Assembly (NCBI GenBank): GCA_037969175.1
Contig: JBBKWX010000199.1
Span: 1 to 23,989, forward strand
Direction of reading: 5' to 3'
Source of the DNA: JBBKWX01 sp037969175
Lineage (GTDB): Bacteria > Bacteroidota > Bacteroidia > AKYH767-A > JBBKVM01
Length of the DNA stretch: 23,989 bases
The notes below the pieces were generated by a model that did no database searches, was not told where the DNA came from, and saw nothing but the letters and a program-made list of their open reading frames with translations. The position numbers were made by a program, and so were the translations under genes. The first letter of the stretch is position 1. Every line of letters starts with the position of its first letter. Positions 8,127-16,433 of this stretch are shown here, one piece after another.

Positions 8127-8642
8127 ATGAAACCGCCAGTTTTTCACTCCCAGCGTTTTACCATTCAACCTTACAGAACGCATGATGAAGACAGATTTGT
8201 TGAGATTTGTTTGGATAAAAATGTCGGGGAATTTATGACCGGACCTTCAGATGACGAGCTTGAAGTTAGAAAGCTATTCCATAAAGGATTTGAGATCTAT
8301 GCCGACGAAAATTCGAAAAGATGGTTTTGGTTATGGGGTGTATACGAAGGAGATAAACTATGTGGTCATCTGGAATTAAAACAGAGCGAAAACACGGATG
8401 AGGGAGAATTGGAGACTGTCTACATGGTACATCCCGATGAAAGAAACCGTGGAATTATGAGTGAAGTATTGATGAGCCTTAGAGATAACCAACACAGCTG
8501 GGGTAGAAAGATCATCGCAACTGTAAATCCTGAAAACAAATTCTCATTGGCCATATTAGAAAAATGGGGAATAGAACGTCAGGAAAGTTTGAAAGATCCG
8601 GATGATCCCAATAATGAATATCTTAAGATCTGGCTCAGATAA
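8127..8642 (+). CDS. GNAT N-acetyltransferase (RimJ/RimL-like)
   Basis: 171 aa, ATG start. It should transfer acetyl from acetyl-CoA to an amine, with an unknown acceptor. The beginning (FHSQRFTIQPYRTHDEDRF) is the usual first strand and loop of the RimJ/RimL group. The core strand LETVYMVHPDERNRGIMSEVL carries the acetyl-CoA pyrophosphate loop, here RNRGIM at 106-111, a slightly weakened form of Q/RxxGxG/A. It is followed by the helix and the ATVNPENKFSLAILEKWG segment typical of the family. The last 8 bp overlap the 3' end of the convergent Ada gene. No strong promoter is visible. Confidence 0.85.
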   Translation: MKPPVFHSQRFTIQPYRTHDEDRFVEICLDKNVGEFMTGPSDDELEVRKLFHKGFEIYADENSKRWFWLWGVYEGDKLCGHLELKQSENTDEGELETVYMVHPDERNRGIMSEVLMSLRDNQHSWGRKIIATVNPENKFSLAILEKWGIERQESLKDPDDPNNEYLKIWLR

Positions 8643-9696
8643 AAAGATCTTTTGCATGCTCCTTTTCAAGATCCAGCAAAAACTTTTTTCTCCACAAACC
8701 GCCTGCGTAGCCCGTCAGGCTGCCATCTCCACCTATCACTCTGTGACAAGGAATCAGAATAGCTATTTTGTTTTGTCCGTTCGCACTGGCTACAGCACGA
8801 ACAGCTTTTGGATTATTTAAGGCAATCGACTGTTCCTTATAGGACCTGGTTGTACCATAGGGGATCTCTGTCAAACCTGACCACACACTTTTTTGGAATT
8901 CGGTTCCTTCAAGGTGCAAAGGAATTTCAAAAACCGTTCTATCACCTTCAAAATATTCTTGTAGTTGCAATACTAATTTAGAAAATAAAGGGTGATCTCC
9001 TTCAATCAGAATTATATCCTCATTATTTTTCAAACTTGAAATTTCTTTCTCAGGAATATTAGTTTCATTGAATTCCAGAAAACACAATCCACCATCTATA
9101 GCAATTGCTACAAGATCGCCAATCGGTGTCTCGATCTTTCTGACAAAAAATGGAATTTTTTCTTTACTTGCCGATGGAGATGAACCGGTAATTTTCTTGA
9201 AAGAATCCGCGAAGCCACTCAGACTCTCGTACCCTGTATCATACGCTGCATCACTCACTTTCTCACCGGATCTAATCTTTTCAAAAGCCTGATTGATACT
9301 CATGGTTCGTTGGTATGCCTGAAAACTGATGCCATGATACTTCATAAACCAACGTCTGATCCTCGCAGGATCTATCCCTCTGGATTTAAGATCCAGTTCA
9401 TTGATCTTCACAGAAGGATCCTTTTGAATCTCAGATAAGATCTCTTCAATATATTCCGGAGTTTGTCCGGGCTTTTCCAACGGCCTGCAAACTTTACAGG
9501 GTCTGTAACCACTTGCCAGCGCATCTTTCGCATGATCAAAATACTCTACATTTTTTTGCAATGGCTTTCTTGCAGTGCAGGTGGGTTTGCAAAATATTCC
9601 GGTGGTTTTGATCGCTGCATAAAAAGCACCTTCATAGCTTTTATCCTTTTCAACAAGTGCTTTATACTTTACTTCATCTGAGATCTCAAACATCAT
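8635..9696 (-). CDS. ada: bifunctional Ada: alkylation-response activator and methylated-DNA repair
   Basis: 353 aa from the ATG at 9696. ATG at 9693 is equally possible, and a TTG at 9702 is less likely. Layout as in E. coli Ada: an N-terminal zinc domain with Cys38, Cys42, Cys69 and Cys72 in the longer TTG numbering (subtract 2 here) that accepts methyl groups from phosphotriesters; an AraC-type helix-turn-helix at about 85-175 (SDAAYDTGYESLSGFADSF); and a C-terminal O6-methylguanine methyltransferase with the PCHRVIGGDGSLTGYAGG active site (Cys317). Full length, with all acceptor cysteines present, so both repair and self-induced activation are expected. It follows the DinB-family gene by 55 bp on the same strand and may belong to that transcription unit. 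Its 3' end overlaps the GNAT gene by 8 bp, tail to tail. Confidence 0.95.
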   Translation of the reverse strand: MMFEISDEVKYKALVEKDKSYEGAFYAAIKTTGIFCKPTCTARKPLQKNVEYFDHAKDALASGYRPCKVCRPLEKPGQTPEYIEEILSEIQKDPSVKINELDLKSRGIDPARIRRWFMKYHGISFQAYQRTMSINQAFEKIRSGEKVSDAAYDTGYESLSGFADSFKKITGSSPSASKEKIPFFVRKIETPIGDLVAIAIDGGLCFLEFNETNIPEKEISSLKNNEDIILIEGDHPLFSKLVLQLQEYFEGDRTVFEIPLHLEGTEFQKSVWSGLTEIPYGTTRSYKEQSIALNNPKAVRAVASANGQNKIAILIPCHRVIGGDGSLTGYAGGLWRKKFLLDLEKEHAKDLFI

Positions 9697-9751
9697 ATAC
9701 AAATCTACTCAACACAAATACGCTCAACAACCGAAAAAAGTGCATGTAATT

Positions 9752-10327
9752 TTATGTCTTTGGAAAACCCTCATGCTGCATCACACGTAAGGCCTGATCA
9801 ATATGCCTTCTATCATGATGATACAAGATAGAACAGGCATCTCTGAGCGAATAGGTGATCCATTTATTAACAGGTGAACTGATCATTATTTTATCCGCAT
9901 CCAAATCCCGAATTTGATCAAACCAGTGTAAAAATCCTTCCAGCTGGTAGGTGTATTCTATCACAATATCAGGACGGATTTCGCTTTGCGATGGTTCGAA
10001 AACCGGAAATGTTTTTGACTTTTTTATATTCTCCGGAACAACACTTTTCAAGATCTGATTACCTAATATGCCTGAAAATGGATTTATCCTCTGCCAGGAA
10101 TTCATTTCTTTCCCCTCTATCAAATCATTGAAACATGCATTATATCTGGAATGTGTTATGATCAGATGATCCAGACATTGTCCTATGCTCCAGGCTTTCG
10201 GAGCTGGTTTCCAATTGATCTGTATAGCATTGAGTGAAGAAAAAAGTTCATTGATTCGCTTCGCTTCTTCACGCATACCGTGGATGGCTGTTTTCTGATC
10301 AACTTTATACTCTTCTGTGTTTTTCAT
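9752..10327 (-). CDS. DinB/YfiT-family putative metalloenzyme
   Basis: 191 aa. A four-helix-bundle DinB-like protein: the first helix holds the pattern WKPAPKAWSIGQCLDHLIITHSRY with the first metal-binding His, and the C-terminal helix has YHHDRRHIDQALRVM with the HxxxH pair. Members bind a divalent metal, and some are bacillithiol- or mycothiol-dependent transferases, but most are uncharacterised. The ATG overlaps the ArfB stop codon in ATGA, which indicates translational coupling. Being next to Ada is suggestive because dinB-family genes are often damage-inducible, but the enzyme's substrate is unknown. Confidence 0.82.
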   Translation of the reverse strand: MKNTEEYKVDQKTAIHGMREEAKRINELFSSLNAIQINWKPAPKAWSIGQCLDHLIITHSRYNACFNDLIEGKEMNSWQRINPFSGILGNQILKSVVPENIKKSKTFPVFEPSQSEIRPDIVIEYTYQLEGFLHWFDQIRDLDADKIMISSPVNKWITYSLRDACSILYHHDRRHIDQALRVMQHEGFPKT

Positions 10328-10731
10328 AACAAAGGCGTTTTTCTCAAACTCTTTTTTTCAGATAAATTCCTTTTCAAATGCAATCTTTTTTCTCTGGCAG
10401 CTTTACCCGGTTTTGTCTTTTTCCGCTTTGCTAAAACGGTCAATCCTTTCTCTAAAAGTTCGAGCATTCTTTCGATCGCAATTTCTTTATTGTCGATCTG
10501 ACTTCTTCCATCCTGACTGACTACTCGGATCTCACCACTCTTGTTTATTCTGCCTTGCAATTTATGAAGCAACAGTTCTATTTGTTCCGGTTCAAGGATC
10601 TTGCTTTCAGAAGGAATAAACAGAATCTCAACACGGGTATTGGTCTTATTTACATGCTGTCCGCCCGGACCGGAACTCCTGCTGACTCTCATCGAAAACT
10701 CCTCCACTATTCTTTTATCGATGGTCATCAT
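10324..10731 (-). CDS. arfB: ArfB/YaeJ ribosome-rescue peptidyl-tRNA hydrolase
   Basis: 135 aa. Releases the nascent chain from ribosomes stalled without a stop codon. The GGQ motif, in SSGPGGQHVNKTNT, is at residues 23-25. The protein lacks the codon-recognition domains of release factors 1 and 2. The C-terminus is a basic tail (KRKKTKPGKAAREKRLHLKRN), which in ArfB enters the empty mRNA channel. Length matches the family (about 135-140 aa). The nitrilase stop lies one base upstream and the downstream DinB gene overlaps by 4 bp, so it is inside an operon. Start: two adjacent ATGs at 10731 and 10728. Confidence 0.94.
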   Translation of the reverse strand: MMTIDKRIVEEFSMRVSRSSGPGGQHVNKTNTRVEILFIPSESKILEPEQIELLLHKLQGRINKSGEIRVVSQDGRSQIDNKEIAIERMLELLEKGLTVLAKRKKTKPGKAAREKRLHLKRNLSEKKSLRKTPLL

Positions 10732-10732
10732 A

Positions 10733-11539
10733 TCAAGACTTCAAATCAAAATTATCTGCGTCAGCCAAAAATGAAAAAGAGGTTCTGAATTTCTTTAATT
10801 CATCATAAGACAAATCAACCTGAAGTAATTCAGATTCTCCCTGTTTTGCTGCTCCCAAAGTTTCTCCTGCCGGTCCTAAAACTATTGAATCACCTGTATG
10901 TGTAACACCATTCCCATCTAAACCAACTCTGTTTACTCCGGCAACCATGGCTTGATTTTCTATCGCTCTTGCGATCAATAATTGTTTCCAGGCAAATGAT
11001 CTTCTTTCAGGCCAATTAGAAACATATATCAATAGATCATATTCATTTCTGTTTCTGCTCCATACCGGAAACCGAAGATCATAACAAATGAGTGGACAGA
11101 TTCTCCAACCTTTCAAATTTACGATGAGCCTCGCCGTTCCTGCAGTGTAAACTTTTTCTTCTTTTGCCAGCGAGAACAAATGACGTTTATCATAATATTC
11201 ATATTCTGCATTCGGCTTCACCCAAAATAAACGATTATAAAATTCACCTGTATCGACACGGATAATAAGACTACCTGTCACCACCGCATCTTTTTGTGCA
11301 GCCAGTTCTGCCATAAATTTCAGAGATGCACCATTCATCTCTTCTGCAAGCAGATCGGCATTCATGGAAAAACCGGTACTCCACATTTCAGGAAGTATGA
11401 TCAGATCTACATCATTCTTGGCTATGCTGCCAAGCAATTTTGTGATTTGTTCTTTATTCACAATTGGGTTTTCCCAAACCAGATCCGTCTGGACCAGTGC
11501 AATTTTTAAATTAGAAGGAGTTGAAATTATATTTTCCAT
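10733..11539 (-). CDS. nitrilase-superfamily omega-amidase (YafV/MtnU-like)
   Basis: 268 aa. Carbon-nitrogen hydrolase with the catalytic triad Glu51 (LPEMW), Lys118 (YYDKRHLF) and Cys152 (PLICYDLRFPVW). The MWSTGFSM and YDKRHLF sequences and overall length fit the omega-amidase branch (YafV in E. coli, YkrU/MtnU in Bacillus), which hydrolyses 2-oxoglutaramate or 2-oxosuccinamate to 2-oxoglutarate or oxaloacetate. The aminotransferase stop TAA directly abuts this ATG (TAAATG), so the two are translationally coupled and probably form a glutamine transaminase/omega-amidase pair. The subfamily assignment relies on motifs and context; superfamily membership is certain. Confidence 0.9.
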   Translation of the reverse strand: MENIISTPSNLKIALVQTDLVWENPIVNKEQITKLLGSIAKNDVDLIILPEMWSTGFSMNADLLAEEMNGASLKFMAELAAQKDAVVTGSLIIRVDTGEFYNRLFWVKPNAEYEYYDKRHLFSLAKEEKVYTAGTARLIVNLKGWRICPLICYDLRFPVWSRNRNEYDLLIYVSNWPERRSFAWKQLLIARAIENQAMVAGVNRVGLDGNGVTHTGDSIVLGPAGETLGAAKQGESELLQVDLSYDELKKFRTSFSFLADADNFDLKS

Positions 11540-12709
11540 TTACATTCCGGATTTAGCGGCGCATATTTTTTCTGCTGCCCTTTTTAATGTCTCATCCTCT
11601 TTGGCAAAACAAAATCTCAATACTTTATTATCCTGAGGACGACTATAAAATACAGAAACCGGTATGCTGGCAATTCCGTTTTCCTTTGTCAATCTTATTG
11701 CAAAATCTGTATCTTTTTCTTCCGTGATATCATTATAGGAAAGTAATTGAAAATACGTTCCGGACGAGGGCCTAAGCTTGAAAGCAGAACCCTCGACAAG
11801 AGAAATAAAAAGGTCTCTTTTCTTTCTATAAAATTCTCTCAATCCCATAAAATGATCTGCATTTCTCAGGTAATCTGCGAGTGCATATTGTATCGGAGTA
11901 TTCACAGAAAATACCATGTACTGATGTACTCTTCTGAACTCAGCCATCAAATTTGCAGGTGCAATACAATAGCCAATTTTCCATCCTGTTGTGTGAAATG
12001 TTTTTCCAAAAGAGGATACGATAAATGAGCGTTCAGCAAGCAGAGGATATCTTGCAAGACTTTGATGTTCATATCCATCAAAAATCACATGCTCATAAAC
12101 TTCATCACTCAAAATAATAATGTCTGTGTCTTTCGTTAATTTTTCCAGCGTCTGCATATCTCTGGCTGTGAGTATGGATCCTGTAGGATTATGTGGAGTA
12201 TTCAAAATGATCATTCGGGTACGATGTGTGATCAATTTTTTTACCTCATTCCAATCAATCCTATAATCCGGAAGTTTTAGCTGGATATAGATCGGGTTAC
12301 CTCCGTTCATTTCAACTGCCGGAGTATAACAATCATAAGCCGGTTCAAAAATGATTACTTCATCATCTTCTTTTATGACGGCAGAAATTGCAGTATAAAT
12401 GGCTTGAGTACCTCCTGCGCAAACAGTAATTTCAGTTTCAGGATCATAGATCGCAGAATACAACATTTCTGTTTTGATTGCGATGGCCTCACGCAATGGC
12501 ATCACTCCCTGCATAGGTGCGTATTGGTTGAACCCTTTACGCATATAATTTTCAACGAGGTCGAGCAACTCAGGCGGGCAAGAAAAATCTGGAAATCCCT
12601 GACTCAGATTTATAGCCTGATGTTCTACTGCCAGGCGGCTCATCACAGAGAAAATAGTAGTTCCTACTTTAGGTAGTTTTGATTTGATGATTCCCGGGTA
12701 CTGTGGCAT
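11540..12709 (-). CDS. PLP-dependent methionine/glutamine-type aminotransferase
   Basis: 389 aa, class I/II fold-type I aminotransferase of the YbdL/KAT (methionine aminotransferase) group. Visible features: N-terminal INLSQGFPDF; GGTQAIYTA phosphate-binding loop; NTPHNPTG around Asn174; Asp202 and Tyr205 in SDEVYEH; and the PLP lysine Lys236 in SSFGKTFHTTGWKIGY. Members transaminate methionine, aromatic residues or 2-oxo-4-methylthiobutyrate, often with glutamine as donor. The following omega-amidase would remove the 2-oxoglutaramate product and pull the reaction forward, as proposed for YkrV/YkrU in the methionine salvage pathway. No other salvage genes are in the window, so salvage itself is inference. 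It is 2 bp from the upstream acetyltransferase gene. Confidence 0.92.
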   Translation of the reverse strand: MPQYPGIIKSKLPKVGTTIFSVMSRLAVEHQAINLSQGFPDFSCPPELLDLVENYMRKGFNQYAPMQGVMPLREAIAIKTEMLYSAIYDPETEITVCAGGTQAIYTAISAVIKEDDEVIIFEPAYDCYTPAVEMNGGNPIYIQLKLPDYRIDWNEVKKLITHRTRMIILNTPHNPTGSILTARDMQTLEKLTKDTDIIILSDEVYEHVIFDGYEHQSLARYPLLAERSFIVSSFGKTFHTTGWKIGYCIAPANLMAEFRRVHQYMVFSVNTPIQYALADYLRNADHFMGLREFYRKKRDLFISLVEGSAFKLRPSSGTYFQLLSYNDITEEKDTDFAIRLTKENGIASIPVSVFYSRPQDNKVLRFCFAKEDETLKRAAEKICAAKSGM

Positions 12710-12711
12710 AA

Positions 12712-13212
12712 TTAATCTTCTGAATTGAACACGATTTGCATCATGTAAACATCCAGCAAGTTACCAAATTTTCTGCCTACTTCCTTCAATACGCCTACAT
12801 GTTTATAATGTAGCGCTTCGTGTAAGTGAATACTGGCCATACTTCCCTGAGAAATTCTGGATAAGATACTGTGAAGACCAACCTTTTTTCCTTCCAGCGT
12901 TATTATCTTCAATAATTTTTTACCTATTCCAATCCCCTGAAATTCGGGTTTTACATAAAAGGAAACTTCAGCAGTACTGTCATATGCGCATCTGTCAGAC
13001 CATCGGCTTAGGCTTGCCCAGCCTACGATCGTACCATCTTGCTCAGCAATAAAAATAGGAAAATTATTACTGTGTTTACTGAACCAGATCAATTGTTCTT
13101 CTGCTGATTTTTCTTCTGTATCGAATGTAGCTGTTGTATTCACAATTGCCTCATTGTAGATTTCTGTGATCGCATCAAGATCGTTTACGGTGGCTGGTCT
13201 TATGTTAAGCAT
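12712..13212 (-). CDS. Pat/YncA-like GNAT N-acetyltransferase
   Basis: 166 aa. Belongs to the phosphinothricin/methionine sulfone N-acetyltransferase group: IRPATVNDLDAITEIYNEAI at the start, TATFDTEEKS, the acetyl-CoA loop QGIGIGKKLL at 92-101, and the ending VGRKFGNLLDVYMMQ typical of the family. Related enzymes acetylate the alpha-amine of phosphinothricin, methionine sulfoximine or methionine sulfone and so detoxify glutamine-synthetase inhibitors. The substrate here is not known. It is 3 bp downstream of the AlaX gene and 2 bp upstream of a methionine-type aminotransferase, a context that fits a methionine-analogue substrate, but this is only inference. Confidence 0.88.
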   Translation of the reverse strand: MLNIRPATVNDLDAITEIYNEAIVNTTATFDTEEKSAEEQLIWFSKHSNNFPIFIAEQDGTIVGWASLSRWSDRCAYDSTAEVSFYVKPEFQGIGIGKKLLKIITLEGKKVGLHSILSRISQGSMASIHLHEALHYKHVGVLKEVGRKFGNLLDVYMMQIVFNSED

Positions 13213-13215
13213 AAA

Positions 13216-13959
13216 TTATTGATCTAATAAGGAATATGAGATTCGGGTAATCCCGCTTTTGCTTTTCAATTTATAAATTTTTATTGGAGGCAGTTCGGAT
13301 GTATTTCCCATATGTGTTCCTCCGCAAGGGCATGCCGACAAACCTCCTATCATCACCAATCTCACAGGTTCGTCATCTCTAAGGTAATCTGCTTTTCGAT
13401 GACAATATTCAAAAACCTGATCTTTGGTGATCATCATTGTTGAGATCTCCATATTAATCTGTTGAAGACGATTCATTTCTTCCTGCAATGCATTTAAAAT
13501 CTGCTCTCTTTTTTCAGGCGGGATCAAGCCTTCATATTCTACATAAGACCCTTCTTCAAAATGGTATCCTTTGCTAGGTACCAGCATTTGATCGCCTATA
13601 TTATCCACTGCCAGATCGAGGAGATGGCCCGCAGAATGAATTTTAGAAAGTAGTGTTCGCCTCGACTCATCAATTTGAAGTATTGCCTCACCCGAAAACT
13701 CTGCAGATCTGGGTTCAGCTTTACCAAAATGATAGATCCTATCATCAATGATTCTTACTTCATCAACCTTAAATATTCCCTGCTCTGTTTTGATGTAGCC
13801 CTTGTCCCAAGGCTGTCCGCCACCTTGAGGATAAAAAATAGATTGATCCAGGATCAAAAATTTCTTCTCGTCTTCCTCTCGCTCACCCGATTCGAGTATC
13901 GTTGCTTTTGCTGTGAAAAGCTGCTGATCTTGGAGGTAGAGTTTTCTTGTTGCCGACAT
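13216..13959 (-). CDS. AlaX-type alanyl-tRNA editing hydrolase
   Basis: 247 aa, ATG start. A free-standing homologue of the editing domain of alanyl-tRNA synthetase that deacylates Ser- or Gly-tRNA(Ala). An N-terminal glycine-rich beta domain (YPQGGGQPWDKG at 43-54) precedes the catalytic zinc site His108 and His112 (HSAGH) with Cys212 and His216 (CGGTH). The size and presence of the N-terminal domain place it with the AlaX-M group. First gene of the compact minus-strand run. ArfB downstream in the same run gives a second translation quality-control function. No clear promoter is visible in the 13960-14048 upstream stretch. Confidence 0.92.
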   Translation of the reverse strand: MSATRKLYLQDQQLFTAKATILESGEREEDEKKFLILDQSIFYPQGGGQPWDKGYIKTEQGIFKVDEVRIIDDRIYHFGKAEPRSAEFSGEAILQIDESRRTLLSKIHSAGHLLDLAVDNIGDQMLVPSKGYHFEEGSYVEYEGLIPPEKREQILNALQEEMNRLQQINMEISTMMITKDQVFEYCHRKADYLRDDEPVRLVMIGGLSACPCGGTHMGNTSELPPIKIYKLKSKSGITRISYSLLDQ

Positions 13960-14048
13960 TTAGTTCAGTGTAAGACTATTAGAAACGATAAATATAATAG
14001 AAATCGGTTATAAATCACTAGTTTTTTCTCTCTGTGCATCTATTGCTA

Positions 14049-14089
14049 TAGCACACGGATAGCACGGATCCAGACGGATTTACACGGAT
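14049..14089 (+). repeat. 41-bp CGGAT repeat, subfamily II, solo copy
   Basis: Starts TAGCACACGGAT and ends TTACACGGAT. The four blocks end at repeat positions 12, 21, 31 and 41, the same register as the terminal repeats of the 19676-20264 cassette. No gene is bracketed here. It is followed after 8 bp by a subfamily I copy in the same orientation. Confidence 0.8.
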
Positions 14090-14097
14090 TTTTTTAA

Positions 14098-14138
14098 TAG
14101 GAACGCGGATGACGCGGATTAAGCGGATCTACATAGAT
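14098..14138 (+). repeat. 41-bp CGGAT repeat, subfamily I, solo copy
   Basis: Starts TAGGAACGCGGAT and ends CTACATAGAT. Blocks end at positions 13, 22, 31 and 41, as in the terminal repeats of the 16393-16955 cassette. The last block is decayed (ATAGAT for ACGGAT). The rest of the 398-bp gap 13960-14357 holds degenerate repeat text at about 14178-14280 and no credible gene. Confidence 0.75.
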
Positions 14139-14357
14139 TTTTTTATACTCATAGTTTGGATTTGAAACAAATTTTGACCTTTGTCCTTTCATGATTCGTA
14201 TCTTGCAATTCGTATCTCGTAATTATTTTCTTGTGTTTTTGTTCTTCTGTGTTCCCCTTCTTTTAACACCAAAGCTCAAAGTTGAATAAGGACAAATATT
14301 TTTAATTCATCGCTTTTTTTTAGCATTTTTGTATCAAATCCCTAAAACAATAATCAA

Positions 14358-16199
14358 ATGAAAATTAAGATCTTCGGCATCATGGCTTTATGCCTTGTTT
14401 TTATTGCCACATCCTGCTCGGATAAAAAAGAAGCAAAGACCTATACTACAGATGAGATAAGTGCAGAAAGCAAAAAGGCTAATGAGCTTTTCGATAAGTT
14501 ATTTGATGAAACAGTAGATCGTTATCCTGAGTACCTGAGTTATTTGGGAAATAAAAAAGACTATGACAAATGGTCTGATCACAGTGATGAGATGGCAAAG
14601 AAAGAACTTGAGATCCAAAAGGGATACTTGGAAAAACTAAAGAAGGAGATCAATTTCGATGCGCTGGATGAGAATACACGCATCAGCTATCGCATGTTTG
14701 AAGAAGATGTGAAGCAACAGGAAGAAGGATTTAAATTCCGTTTCCATAATTATCCTATTGAACAAATGGCAGGTTATCATTCAGATATTCCGACGTTCAT
14801 GATCAACATTCACACAGTAAGTAATGTGAGTGATGCCAATGCCTACATCAAAAGACTTGAGACCATGGATGCCATGATGGCTCAGCGTATGCAAGGTATG
14901 TTGACTCGCGAAGAAATGGGGATCATTCCACCAAAATTTGTTTTCCCAATGGTTCAAAATGACATCAAGAATATCCTTACAGGAAAGCCTTTTGATAAGT
15001 CGGCACAAAATTCTCCTTTGCTTGACGATATTACAGCCAAAGTAAATGCACTTGATAGTGCTGATACAGCAACTAAAAAAGATCTTATTACCAGAGCTGA
15101 AAAAGCATTGGTTGAGCATATAAAACCCGCTTACGAAAACCTGAGCAATTACCTCACTGAGCTTGAAAAGAAAGCAACGGATGAAGATGGTGCATGGAAA
15201 TTTCCTGATGGTGCAGCATATTATAATTATGCGCTAAAAAAGACAACTACCACCGATCTTACTTCAGATCAGATCCATGAACTTGGGCTAAAAGAAGTAG
15301 CACGTATTCAGACAGAGATGCGTGAGATCATGAAGAAAGTGAATTTCAAATCGGATAGCCTGCAGGAGTTTTTTCATTTTATCAGAACGGATCCACAGTT
15401 TACATTTCCGAATACAGATCCGGGCCGACAAGCTGCACTTGATAAGAACATCCAGATCATAGATGGTATCACAGCGCGTCTTGATGAACTTTTCATAACT
15501 AAACCAAAAGCTAAACTCGAAGTAAAACGTGTGGAAGCTTATCGCGAGAAATCGGCAGGTGGTGCTTTCTATCAGCAACCTGCTTTAGACGGTTCAAGAC
15601 CCGGCACCTATTATCTCAACGTTTACAACACAGCCGATCAGCCTATCTATCAGATGGAAGCATTGGCTTATCACGAAGCAATCCCCGGCCATCATATGCA
15701 GATCAGCATAGCCCAGGAATTACAGGGTGTGCCCAAGTTCCGCAAAATGGGCGGTTTTACTGCCTATGTAGAAGGATGGGGATTGTACTCTGAATTGTTA
15801 CCAAAAGAATATGGCTTTTATCAGGATCCATATTCTGATTTTGGAAGGCTGGCAATGGAGATCTTCCGCGCAGCCCGACTGGTGGTTGACACAGGAATCC
15901 ACAGCAAAAAATGGACCCGTCAGCAGGCCTTGGATTATATGTTACAAAACACGTCGAATCCAGTTTCTGATATAGAAAAAGAGGTAACGCGTTATATTGT
16001 TTGGCCTTCGCAGGCTACGGGCTACAAGATCGGGATGCTCAAGATCCTTGAGCTAAGAGAAATGGCAAAAGCAGAGTTGGGAGATAAATTTGATATCCGT
16101 GAATTCCATGAAGTGGTTCTTACTCAGGGCCCGGTTCCATTGAGTATCCTGGAAGAGATGGTGAAAGAGATGATCGCTAAAAAGAAGGCTAACGCTTAA
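14358..16199 (+). CDS. DUF885-family putative metallopeptidase lipoprotein
   Basis: 613 aa, ATG start. The N-terminus is a lipoprotein signal, LVFIATSC with Cys20, so it is probably attached to the envelope. The rest matches the DUF885 family: a charged helical N-terminal half, the segment EKSAGGAFYQQPALDGSRPGTYYLN-type shortly before the active site (only partly shown), and the zinc-binding-like motif HEAIPGHH at 439-446 in LAYHEAIPGHHMQ, followed by FRKMGGFTAYVEGWGLYSE. Family members resemble M32/thermolysin-like zinc peptidases, but substrates are generally unknown. Stands alone between repeat-rich gaps, with no operon partners. Confidence 0.88.
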   Translation: MKIKIFGIMALCLVFIATSCSDKKEAKTYTTDEISAESKKANELFDKLFDETVDRYPEYLSYLGNKKDYDKWSDHSDEMAKKELEIQKGYLEKLKKEINFDALDENTRISYRMFEEDVKQQEEGFKFRFHNYPIEQMAGYHSDIPTFMINIHTVSNVSDANAYIKRLETMDAMMAQRMQGMLTREEMGIIPPKFVFPMVQNDIKNILTGKPFDKSAQNSPLLDDITAKVNALDSADTATKKDLITRAEKALVEHIKPAYENLSNYLTELEKKATDEDGAWKFPDGAAYYNYALKKTTTTDLTSDQIHELGLKEVARIQTEMREIMKKVNFKSDSLQEFFHFIRTDPQFTFPNTDPGRQAALDKNIQIIDGITARLDELFITKPKAKLEVKRVEAYREKSAGGAFYQQPALDGSRPGTYYLNVYNTADQPIYQMEALAYHEAIPGHHMQISIAQELQGVPKFRKMGGFTAYVEGWGLYSELLPKEYGFYQDPYSDFGRLAMEIFRAARLVVDTGIHSKKWTRQQALDYMLQNTSNPVSDIEKEVTRYIVWPSQATGYKIGMLKILELREMAKAELGDKFDIREFHEVVLTQGPVPLSILEEMVKEMIAKKKANA

Positions 16200-16206
16200 A
16201 TTTTTC

Positions 16207-16344
16207 TTTTAACGCAAAGAAGCAAAGAGCATTTCAATTCATCATTTTCTTATATTAAGAATGTGAATTACTACTCATCTTTTAGCAAAGAAGCAAAAAA
16301 CTGTAGAATAATCTTTGCTACATCTTTGCTTCTTTGCGTTAAAA
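16207..16344. repeat. imperfect palindromic element (left copy)
   Basis: Bounded by a perfect 21-bp inverted repeat (16207-16227 with 16324-16344; core AACGCAAAGAAGCAAAG). An additional internal copy of the arm, AGCAAAGAAGCAAA, lies at about 16284-16297. The stretch 16207-16304 recurs in inverted orientation at 17165-17261. The flank 'gcttgatgag' after it (16354-16363) recurs in direct orientation at 17274-17283. No gene is supported; a 61-codon frame across it is repeat-derived. Confidence 0.7.
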
Positions 16345-16392
16345 CATTTTTTTTGCTTGATGAGAATCAGTGTAGATTTTCATCGAATTATA

Positions 16393-16433
16393 TAGGAACG
16401 CGGATTACACGGATTAGGCGGATTTACACGGAT
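16393..16433 (+). repeat. left terminal repeat of cassette 1
   Basis: Subfamily I 41-mer starting TAGGAACGCGGATTACACGG and ending TTTACACGGAT. It contains the stop codon and final codons of the GxxExxY gene on the minus strand. Confidence 0.85.

Noticed and set aside
14049..14138. Short periodic repeats resembling a CRISPR array
   Set aside because: The roughly 10-bp CGGAT periodicity lies inside a single 41-bp repeat. There are no unique spacers of uniform length and no cas genes.
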